A stretch of 5,712 nt of DNA, taken from contig CANQHW010000078.1 in NCBI GenBank assembly GCA_947623855.1, positions 1-5,712 on the forward strand, written 5' to 3'. Origin of the DNA: an uncultured Bacilli bacterium (GTDB lineage: Bacteria; Bacillota_I; Bacilli_A; RF39; UBA660). Made by a program: the position numbers and the translations under genes. Below, one piece after another: positions 1 through 4,795 of the stretch. The stretch's first letter is position 1. Each line of letters starts with the position of its first letter. The notes beneath the pieces are model-generated. The model saw only the letters and a program-made list of their open reading frames with translations, was not told the DNA's origin and made no database searches.

Positions 1-174
1 AGAATAAGATTACTATATATTTTAAATGGAAAAATATTAGGAAAAGTAAAAAAAAGATGGTTTTTAAAAAAAACAAAAAATAAGAAAATGAAGAAATTCA
101 AAAAATATAAAAAAGATACAAAATTAGCAATAAAAAAATGTATTAAAAAAATAACAATAGAAAATACCTATTAA
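1..174 (+). CDS. C-terminal tail of an unidentified lysine-rich protein (5' end outside window)
   Basis: An open frame enters from the left edge in frame 1 and ends at the TAA at 172-174, giving 57 residues. The other two plus frames close early. The tail is strongly basic: about 20 Lys and 3 Arg against one Asp and one Glu. It begins with a short hydrophobic or aromatic patch (RIRLLYILNGKILGKVKKRW), followed by Lys clusters. Such a patch before a basic tail occurs at the end of some bacterial glycosyltransferases and other membrane-associated enzymes, but that is only a resemblance and I do not assign a function. The region is extremely A-rich, so the Lys content may partly reflect base composition. 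The gene converges on nth, whose stop lies 78 bases further on. The hairpin at 236-264 could serve as its terminator too. Confidence 0.55.
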   Translation, partial: RIRLLYILNGKILGKVKKRWFLKKTKNKKMKKFKKYKKDTKLAIKKCIKKITIENTY

Positions 175-183
175 AGCTAGGTA
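165..183. other. Small inverted repeat around the stop of the leftmost gene
   Basis: TACCTA (165-170) pairs with TAGGTA (178-183) around a 7-base loop that holds the TAA stop codon of the left-edge gene. The stem is only 6 bp and no T tract follows, so it is a weak RNA hairpin at best and not a convincing terminator. Confidence 0.25.
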
Positions 184-207
184 TAATCTAACAAAAGTAT
201 TAAATTA

Positions 208-231
208 GCTCCCCACTAGATGTTGGAGAGC
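208..231. other. GC-richer imperfect hairpin between convergent genes
   Basis: GCTCCCCA (208-215) pairs with TGGAGAGC (224-231) with a single C.A mismatch, leaving an 8-base loop (CTAGATGT). It is the most GC-rich stretch of the left end and stands in a non-coding gap of 77 bases between the left-edge gene and nth, just before the terminator hairpin. It could stabilise the 3' end of the plus-strand transcript, or be a structured piece of a small RNA or a dispersed intergenic repeat. The sequence alone does not tell which. No T tract follows it directly. Confidence 0.4.
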
Positions 232-235
232 CATT

Positions 236-264
236 AAAAAATGCTAAACCCTTAGCATTTTTTT
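236..264. terminator. Bidirectional intrinsic terminator overlapping the end of nth
   Basis: TGCTAA (242-247) and TTAGCA (252-257) form a stem with a 4-base loop. The stem is extended by an A run on the left and a T run on the right. Read on the minus strand it ends the cca-dnaD-nth operon with a U run (A run at 236-241 on the plus strand). Read on the plus strand it is followed by seven Ts and can end the left-edge gene. The nth stop codon (252-254) lies inside the stem, so the last codons of nth double as terminator sequence. Confidence 0.85.
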
Positions 265-866
265 CTTTCCTTACAATCTTTAAATAAACAATTTTCACAT
301 AAAGGATTCTTACTTTTACAAGTATATCTGCCAAATAAAACTAATTGATGATGAACTCTACTCCATTTTTCTTCCGGTACAATCTCCATTAATTTTTTCT
401 CAATCGTTAAAACATCATCATTTCCATCCACTAAACCCAAGCGTTTACTAACCCTAGCTACATGAGTATCTACTGCTAAAGCTGGCACTGCAAATAAATT
501 AGATAATACTACATTCGCTGTCTTATGCCCTACTCCTGGTAAACTCTCTAAATAAACGCGATCATTAGGAACCTTTCCTCCATAATTATCTACTAACGAC
601 TTAGCAATCTCTTTAATATAATAAGACTTTCTCGTAAATGTTCCACAAGGTCTTATAATATCTTCAATATCTTTTAAAGAACACTTAGCTAAAGCATAAA
701 TATCATACTTTGAAAATAACTCTTTCGTAACCATATTTACTCTTTTATCCGTACACTGAGCACTTAATACTACCGCAATTAATAACTCATAATCCCTCTT
801 ATAATTTAACTCGCATCTCGCATCCGGATACATCTTATCTAAAACTATCCAAAACTTATTCATCAT
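252..866 (-). CDS. nth: Endonuclease III (DNA glycosylase / AP lyase)
   Basis: Base-excision repair enzyme that removes oxidised pyrimidines from DNA and cleaves at the abasic site by beta-elimination. It is 204 residues from the chosen ATG, against about 211 in E. coli. The helix-hairpin-helix LPGVGHKTAN (residues 109-118) holds the catalytic Lys115, and VDTH carries the catalytic Asp133. The C-terminus has an iron-sulfur cluster motif with Cys183, Cys190, Cys193 and Cys198. The last spacing is C-x4-C rather than the usual x5, and an extra Cys204 ends the protein. Start choice: two adjacent ATGs lie at 866 and 863, right after a GGAAG (871-867) that is closer than ideal. A TTG at 887 would add seven residues but has a poorer site. 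The start overlaps the end of dnaD by 11 bases, so translational coupling is likely. It is the last gene of the cca operon, and its stop lies in the terminator stem. Confidence 0.95.
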   Translation of the reverse strand: MMNKFWIVLDKMYPDARCELNYKRDYELLIAVVLSAQCTDKRVNMVTKELFSKYDIYALAKCSLKDIEDIIRPCGTFTRKSYYIKEIAKSLVDNYGGKVPNDRVYLESLPGVGHKTANVVLSNLFAVPALAVDTHVARVSKRLGLVDGNDDVLTIEKKLMEIVPEEKWSRVHHQLVLFGRYTCKSKNPLCENCLFKDCKERKKC

Positions 867-1470
867 CTTCCAACCAATTATAATCAAATATCTCTGTATT
901 ACTTAATTCTTTTTCCTTTCTCCTACTATTTTCTACTTCATCCATCGTCTTATAACCTTTCTTATGCCACTCATATAATATCTTATCAATATACTTAAGA
1001 TTCGTCGCTCCATTATATACCGCTTCTTTTAACGCCCCTAAAATAAGCTCTTCACTATATTTACTATCTAACCATCCATTAATTATCTCATATTCTATCG
1101 GTGATAAAGTTCTTACAAACTCTCTTTCAAAAGCATCATATATCTTTGTTTCATAATCCTTAACTTCTTTTTCCCTCTTTACTTCTTCTAAACATCTCTC
1201 TAAATTATCTAAATTAATCGTTTCTACTATTTTTCCCTCTAAATCTTTCGTAGTATCTAAAGTAACCAACTTATTCTTTAATAAACTATCAAACGAACTC
1301 ATAACTTTTTCTATATCTAAATTAGTACATAACGCTATATTTTCTACATTAAACTCTTTAGAATAACTATTTATTAAATATACTAATACTAAAAAATCAT
1401 TTAAAGATAACTCATAATTTACTATAACTTTTAATAAATTATTATCATAAACAAAATACTTATTCTTCAT
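856..1470 (-). CDS. dnaD: Primosomal protein DnaD
   Basis: DnaD is the Firmicute-specific primosome factor. It works with DnaB and DnaI at the origin and at restart sites to help load the replicative helicase onto DNA. The 204-residue length is close to the B. subtilis protein (about 230). The N-terminal part (roughly residues 1-90) looks like the winged-helix DDBH1 domain. A charged linker (about 92-110) leads to the helical DDBH2 domain (about 112-172). Its hallmark YxxxIxxxW motif is present as Y160, I164 and W168 in YIDKILYEW. The tail is acidic (WLEDDE). A good Shine-Dalgarno AAGGAAG (plus-strand 1478-1484) sits 7 bases before the ATG. The start overlaps the cca stop by 11 bases, and the end overlaps nth. 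A dnaD-nth pair is also found in B. subtilis, which supports both calls. Confidence 0.93.
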   Translation of the reverse strand: MKNKYFVYDNNLLKVIVNYELSLNDFLVLVYLINSYSKEFNVENIALCTNLDIEKVMSSFDSLLKNKLVTLDTTKDLEGKIVETINLDNLERCLEEVKREKEVKDYETKIYDAFEREFVRTLSPIEYEIINGWLDSKYSEELILGALKEAVYNGATNLKYIDKILYEWHKKGYKTMDEVENSRRKEKELSNTEIFDYNWLEDDE

Positions 1471-2566
1471 ACTTTAACTTCCTTTCATTATCTTTTAAAT
1501 ACTTTATTAATATTTCTCTTTTATTTTTAAGAATCCCTTCTAATACTTTCTTCTCTAAATCATTCGTTACTTCTTTAATTAATTTACAAGGTTTTAAATT
1601 TAAAGTAACCATAATATCTTCACTCGTTATATCTAAATCCTTCCGAGCTTTAATCGGCATCTTACTTGCTATCTTATTTACCATAGCTTTATTAACCCCT
1701 AAAATCTCTCCTGCTACCATAGCTAAATATAACCCATACTTATACACAATATAATTATCTATTTTACCATACTTTACTATTTTTTGAATATCTTTGATAG
1801 CACTTTGTTCTTCTTTCGTAAAAGGATAATTTAAACTAACCTTTATTTGACTATACATACCACATAAATCATTAGTATAAACTATATTACTAGGTATCGT
1901 AATCTCTAATAACTCCAAAATATCTAACTTCTCTAATAAATAAATCCCATTCTTAGCATTATTACTTGTTAAAATTTTATCTAATTCTTGTTTCTTCCGC
2001 ATATAAGATAAAGATTTAATTAACTTTTTATTCTTTAAAATTGCATTATAAAGTAAAGAATCTAAAGAAAAATCTAGTGTTATAGCAAACCTAATAGCTC
2101 GTAAAATTCTTAATGGATCTTCCCTTAATTTAACATCTATATCCCCAATACATTTAACCCGTCTTTCTCTAATATCCTTAACTCCCCCTAATAAATCAAT
2201 AATATTCCCCTCTTCATCCATACATAAAGCATTCATCGTAAAATCTCTTCGTTGTAAATCTTCTTCTAAACTTGTAATATATTCTACTTTCGTCGGACGG
2301 CGATTAACCATCTCGGATTCTTTCCGATAAGTTGTTATATCTATATTATATTTATTATTTATTAACTTTATATTCCCATAATCTGTAGTTATAATATCAT
2401 ACCCAGAAAATATACTTACTAAATCCTTAGGTAGGGCATTAGTACAAATATCAATATCAAAAGACTCAATACCTAAAATAGTATCTCTTACATAACCCCC
2501 TACAATATAACTTTCAAACCCAGCACTATTAATTTTATGAAGTATTTCTTTAATTGGTTTTTTCAT
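1460..2566 (-). CDS. cca: CCA tRNA nucleotidyltransferase (class II)
   Basis: Adds or repairs the 3'-terminal CCA of tRNAs from CTP and ATP without a nucleic-acid template. The protein has 368 residues; the B. subtilis enzyme has about 397. All head-domain signatures of class II enzymes are visible: VGGYVRD (residues 22-28), the metal-binding pair D37-I-D39 in FDIDICTNA, DITTYR (76-81), the RRD (106-108) in RRDFTMNAL, and the nucleotide-recognition motif EDPLRILRAIRF (149-160) with E149, D150, R153 and R156. The remainder is the helical neck, body and tail. No HD phosphohydrolase motif is seen, as expected for the Gram-positive form. This family includes poly(A) polymerases with similar heads, but the EDxxR motif and the context favour the CCA enzyme. 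A strong AAGGAG (plus-strand 2573-2578) lies 6 bases before the ATG, and a good promoter lies just upstream. It is the first gene of cca-dnaD-nth. Confidence 0.95.
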   Translation of the reverse strand: MKKPIKEILHKINSAGFESYIVGGYVRDTILGIESFDIDICTNALPKDLVSIFSGYDIITTDYGNIKLINNKYNIDITTYRKESEMVNRRPTKVEYITSLEEDLQRRDFTMNALCMDEEGNIIDLLGGVKDIRERRVKCIGDIDVKLREDPLRILRAIRFAITLDFSLDSLLYNAILKNKKLIKSLSYMRKKQELDKILTSNNAKNGIYLLEKLDILELLEITIPSNIVYTNDLCGMYSQIKVSLNYPFTKEEQSAIKDIQKIVKYGKIDNYIVYKYGLYLAMVAGEILGVNKAMVNKIASKMPIKARKDLDITSEDIMVTLNLKPCKLIKEVTNDLEKKVLEGILKNKREILIKYLKDNERKLKYEE

Positions 2567-2586
2567 CTATAACTCCTTGTATCCTA

Positions 2587-2614
2587 ATTATATCATAATA
2601 TTGAATATTGACAA
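2587..2614 (-). promoter_or_regulatory. Sigma-A-type promoter for the cca-dnaD-nth operon
   Basis: On the minus strand, TTGTCA (plus-strand 2609-2614) is followed after 16 bases by a perfect TATAAT (2587-2592), preceded by TGA as an extended -10. Transcription should start near 2580, giving a leader of only about 14 bases that carries the cca Shine-Dalgarno. Its -35 box overlaps that of the divergent plus-strand promoter almost completely. Confidence 0.75.
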
Positions 2615-2637
2615 TAATTTAAATTATCTGTTAGAAT
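2608..2637 (+). promoter_or_regulatory. Sigma-A-type promoter for the first paralogue gene
   Basis: A consensus TTGACA (2608-2613) is followed after 18 bases by TAGAAT (2632-2637), preceded by TGT as an extended -10. The expected start is near 2644, only a few bases before the ATG at 2647. This argues that the productive start codon is the later ATG at 2662. Its first 15 bases are identical to those of the promoter at 3230. Confidence 0.75.
2614..2627. promoter_or_regulatory. Perfect 14-bp AT palindrome in the promoter spacer
   Basis: ATAATTTAAATTAT lies exactly between the -35 and -10 boxes of the plus-strand promoter and directly upstream of the cca -35 box. The position would suit a repressor operator. 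In DNA this AT-rich a short A/T palindrome can easily arise by chance, so this is a candidate only. Confidence 0.25.
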
Positions 2638-2648
2638 AATTTATTAAT

Positions 2649-2652
2649 GGAG
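2649..2652 (+). promoter_or_regulatory. Shine-Dalgarno that decides the start of the first paralogue
   Basis: GGAG at 2649-2652 lies 9 bases before the ATG at 2662. It overlaps the upstream in-frame ATG at 2647, so that ATG has no room for a ribosome site of its own. Together with the promoter position this favours 2662 over 2647. Confidence 0.6.
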
Positions 2653-2661
2653 ATGAAACAA

Positions 2662-3219
2662 ATGATAGAAGAAGTTAAAAAAATTAAATTATTAGTATCT
2701 TATTATAACCAAATTATTAAAGACTTTAGAAGTGTACTTAAAAGCTTAAATTTTAGTGAAATAGACATTAATTGGTATATTACTTTTGCTAAAAATTATG
2801 GATCTGGCTTAAGCGAGGATATTTCTATGGCAACTAAAATTAGAAATACCGAAGAATTACTAAGTCTTTTCGATAAAAACAATCCTCTTTATACTAAAAT
2901 ATTATCTGATGAACAAGTAAAAAGACGAACCCTAGATTTAGAAACTGACCTAGCTTATCTAGAATATTATGCTCAAAATAATATTATTGGTAATTATCAA
3001 GATCAAATATTTAAAACTAAAGATTTAATTAATAACTTAATTTTAAATTTAACTAAAACTACTTTAGGAAGTTATTATGCATTATTATCCCCTTTACTAC
3101 CACCATCTACCCAAAATGATAGCGGTTATTGGAATGTAAATGATATCTTAGATTTTCTAATAAAATATAATGAAATTAAAATGTCAGAAAATAAATCTCT
3201 TTCCCTTACTATAAAGTAG
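2662..3219 (+). CDS. Hypothetical protein, paralogue A of a tandem pair
   Basis: I do not recognise this family. From the ATG at 2662 the protein has 185 residues (190 if the ATG at 2647 is used). It has no signal peptide, no membrane segment and no cysteine. It looks mostly helical, with two main regions: residues 1-70 with NFSEIDINW (30-38), and 80-140 with LETDLAYLEYY (93-103), NYQD (111-114) and TLG (134-136). A Pro/Ser-containing loop follows, then YWN (156-158) and a final helix. The same landmarks recur in the next gene in the same order. Over residues 93-136 the two align without gaps, with 14 of 44 identical by hand count. Function cannot be inferred. The charged, tyrosine-rich helical build would suit a binding or scaffold protein, but that is a guess. 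It is transcribed away from cca with its own promoter, and no terminator is visible before the next gene. Confidence 0.85.
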   Translation: MIEEVKKIKLLVSYYNQIIKDFRSVLKSLNFSEIDINWYITFAKNYGSGLSEDISMATKIRNTEELLSLFDKNNPLYTKILSDEQVKRRTLDLETDLAYLEYYAQNNIIGNYQDQIFKTKDLINNLILNLTKTTLGSYYALLSPLLPPSTQNDSGYWNVNDILDFLIKYNEIKMSENKSLSLTIK

Positions 3220-3229
3220 TTTAGAAACC

Positions 3230-3258
3230 TTGACAATAATTTAACTTTTTGCTATAAT
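3230..3258 (+). promoter_or_regulatory. Near-perfect sigma-A promoter for the second paralogue gene
   Basis: TTGACA (3230-3235), a 17-base spacer, then TATAAT (3253-3258) with TGC as an extended -10: consensus at every element. The start should be near 3265, leaving a leader of about 19 bases with a strong ribosome site. It starts within 11 bases of the upstream gene's stop. The first 15 bases (TTGACAATAATTTAA) are identical to the promoter at 2608. Confidence 0.85.
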
Positions 3259-3283
3259 ACTCACCACTTAAGGGGGAGATTAT

Positions 3284-3898
3284 ATGGATATAGTTAAAGA
3301 ATATAATATTTTAGAAGGTAAATATATTGCTTTTACAAAAATTTTTAATAATTATGCACAATTATTAAGAAGATTAGGTTTTAGTGAACGCGAAATAGAA
3401 TGGAAACTAAAAAATTTAATGCTATTTAAAGAACATAATATTACCTTAAATAAAATAGGATTTATATTAAAAGAAACCGAAAAAGAATTAGAAGCATTAG
3501 GTGATGAAAGTTATAGAGAAGAACACTATGGAGATATTATTAATCAATTTAGCGAAGAGGACATAGATGAAGGAATAAAAGAATTAGAATATGACATTGC
3601 GGAATTAGAATTTTATCAAAGCGGTTATTTAATCAATGATTATGAAGATACATTATATGGTTTATATGAATATTTTAGGATAAATTATCATAAATTATTA
3701 AAAGAAACTATGGGAATAGGATTTTACAACTTATTCAAAGATAATTTAAAATCCGAAACCAATTATCATAATTGGAATGAACTATTAAAAACTCTTAAAG
3801 AAGCAATGAATTTATATTTAGATAGAGTTCTAGAAAAAGAAAAAATGGAAGAATTAATAGGCTTGTTAGATTATCAAAATTTAAGCTTAAGAAAGTAA
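3284..3898 (+). CDS. Hypothetical protein, paralogue B of a tandem pair
   Basis: Unrecognised family; 204 residues, cysteine-free, with no signal peptide or membrane segment. It is rich in Glu, Leu, Tyr and Lys and probably almost entirely helical. Landmarks shared with the preceding gene are GFSEREIEW (residues 32-40, matching NFSEIDINW), LEYDIAELEFY (101-111, matching LETDLAYLEYY), DYED (119-122), TMG (142-144) and NWN (163-165). It differs by an extra acidic stretch at about 72-98 (with EED and DE clusters) and a longer C-terminal helix that lacks the Pro/Ser loop of its neighbour. The start is firm: a GGGGGAG (3272-3278) stands 5 bases before the ATG, downstream of a consensus promoter. 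The high divergence from its neighbour means either an old duplication or fast evolution. It is followed by rpmB, which has its own promoter. I see no intrinsic terminator in between. Confidence 0.87.
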   Translation: MDIVKEYNILEGKYIAFTKIFNNYAQLLRRLGFSEREIEWKLKNLMLFKEHNITLNKIGFILKETEKELEALGDESYREEHYGDIINQFSEEDIDEGIKELEYDIAELEFYQSGYLINDYEDTLYGLYEYFRINYHKLLKETMGIGFYNLFKDNLKSETNYHNWNELLKTLKEAMNLYLDRVLEKEKMEELIGLLDYQNLSLRK

Positions 3899-3906
3899 AT
3901 AATTAA

Positions 3907-3935
3907 TTGACTTTAACCATATTTTATAGTAATAT
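3907..3935 (+). promoter_or_regulatory. Probable promoter of rpmB
   Basis: TTGACT (3907-3912) is followed after 17 bases by TAATAT (3930-3935). The -10 match is only moderate (4 of 6). The expected start is near 3942, with a leader of about 38 bases. Read-through from the upstream paralogue gene is also possible. Confidence 0.5.
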
Positions 3936-3979
3936 TAATTAGTACGAAACGAAAAATTAATTATTTAAGGAGGAATTTT

Positions 3980-4147
3980 ATGGCAACCAAAATAACTACA
4001 AGAAAACCTTTAACAGGTAATTTAAGAAGTCATGCTCTTAACGCTACTAAAACAAAAAGAAAATTAAATAAAGTTACTGTTACCATTGATGGTAAAAAAT
4101 ATGTTACTACTGCTAGAGAAGCTAGAGCAATGAAAAAACAAGCTTAA
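3980..4147 (+). CDS. rpmB: 50S ribosomal protein L28
   Basis: A 55-residue basic protein of the large ribosomal subunit. The family core is clear: GNLRSHALNATKTKRK (residues 13-28) corresponds to the GNNRSHAMNASKR type of motif in Bacillus. It is followed by VTVTIDGKKYVTTAREARAM (32-51), matching the VRILVNGKPKKVYVSARAL region. It is somewhat shorter than the B. subtilis protein (62 residues), and the N-terminus contains no cysteine, so it is a zinc-free form. A perfect AAGGAGG (3967-3973) stands 6 bases before the ATG, as expected for a highly expressed ribosomal protein. It converges on rpe, and the two genes share the terminator at 4153-4175. An rpmB facing the prkC-rsgA-rpe block is also the arrangement in B. 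subtilis. Confidence 0.95.
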   Translation: MATKITTRKPLTGNLRSHALNATKTKRKLNKVTVTIDGKKYVTTAREARAMKKQA

Positions 4148-4152
4148 AAAAT

Positions 4153-4175
4153 ATAAGTCCTACATCAGGACTTAT
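4153..4175. terminator. Bidirectional intrinsic terminator shared by rpmB and rpe
   Basis: ATAAGTCCT (4153-4161) and AGGACTTAT (4167-4175) form a perfect 9-bp stem with a 5-base loop (ACATC). It is followed by a T-rich tail on the plus strand and, on the minus strand, by ATTTTTT. It can end both convergent genes. The rpe stop codon (4172-4174) lies inside the stem. Confidence 0.9.
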
Positions 4176-4795
4176 TTTAATTTATTTATTTGTTTTTCAA
4201 AATCTAAACTCATCGTTACAAAAGATCCACTCACAATCATATCAACCTTCGTCTTCTTTATTTTTGGAAGCGTTTCTTCATTAACTCCTCCATCAATACT
4301 AATCAAAAAATGGTTCTTATCCCTTAACTTAATTAACTTTTCTATTCTCTCTAAAGTCTTGGGAAGCATTTCTTGACCACCCCATCCTGGATTAACTCCC
4401 ATAACCATAATTAAATCTGCTTGTGTTAAATAAGGTTTTAAAACTTCTAAATCCGTCTCGGGTTTAATACTTATCCCTACTTTAGTAAATTTTTTTATTT
4501 CATAAAAATACTTTTCAAAATCATCTATTTCAATATGAATAGTAATATATTCCGGTTTTAACTTCTTTAAAACGGCAATATATTCTTTAGGATTACTTAC
4601 CATTAAATGTACATCCATTGGCTTCGTACTAAATTTTAAAACCTCTCCCATCTCTTCTGGGGTAAAATTCTTATTTGGAACAAAAATGCCATCCATAACA
4701 TCCACATGTAAATAATCACTTGAAGTATTATTAATCTTTTGAATAGTTTCTTCATAAGATGTCGTACTCTTTAAAAAAGATATAGATGTTTTCAT
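4172..4795 (-). CDS. rpe: Ribulose-phosphate 3-epimerase
   Basis: Interconverts ribulose 5-phosphate and xylulose 5-phosphate in the non-oxidative pentose phosphate pathway; cytosolic TIM barrel. It has 207 residues against about 217-225 usually. Visible metal and catalytic residues are H30, D32 and M34 in LHVDVMDG, H63 and M65 in DVHLMV, and D168 in SIDGGV. The phosphate-binding loop is VNPGWGGQ (134-141), with Trp where Phe is usual, and SGS (189-191) follows. The beginning is divergent. The usual PSILSAD stretch appears as TSISFLK, with S4 the likely counterpart of the conserved active-site Ser. Metal and substrate residues are otherwise intact, so activity is expected. Its ATG overlaps the rsgA stop (ATGA, 4792-4795). 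AAAGGAG (plus-strand 4804-4810) lies 8 bases upstream, inside rsgA. The two genes are surely co-transcribed. Confidence 0.94.
   Translation of the reverse strand: MKTSISFLKSTTSYEETIQKINNTSSDYLHVDVMDGIFVPNKNFTPEEMGEVLKFSTKPMDVHLMVSNPKEYIAVLKKLKPEYITIHIEIDDFEKYFYEIKKFTKVGISIKPETDLEVLKPYLTQADLIMVMGVNPGWGGQEMLPKTLERIEKLIKLRDKNHFLISIDGGVNEETLPKIKKTKVDMIVSGSFVTMSLDFEKQINKLK

Noticed and set aside
45..125. A-runs in the left-edge gene as phase-variation tracts
   Set aside because: Runs of this size are expected in Lys-rich coding DNA at this AT content, and the frame is intact through to the stop. Nothing suggests switching.
165..187. Terminator or full promoter at the end of the left-edge gene
   Set aside because: The 6-bp hairpin lacks a T tract and has the stop codon in its loop. 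The TATAAT next to it has no -35 box at the right distance.
867..887. TTG at 887 as the start of nth
   Set aside because: Homologues begin near the MNK segment, the upstream residues add nothing family-like, and two ATG codons follow directly. It remains possible because the GGAAG is very close to the ATGs.
2662..3898. The tandem pair as a toxin-antitoxin module
   Set aside because: The two proteins are homologous to each other, both are about 185-204 residues, neither has a recognisable toxin motif or DNA-binding domain, and each has its own promoter. Nothing in the sequence supports it.
3925..3930. TATAGT as the rpmB -10 box
   Set aside because: It lies only 12 bases after the TTGACT box. 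TAATAT at 3930-3935 gives a normal 17-base spacer.
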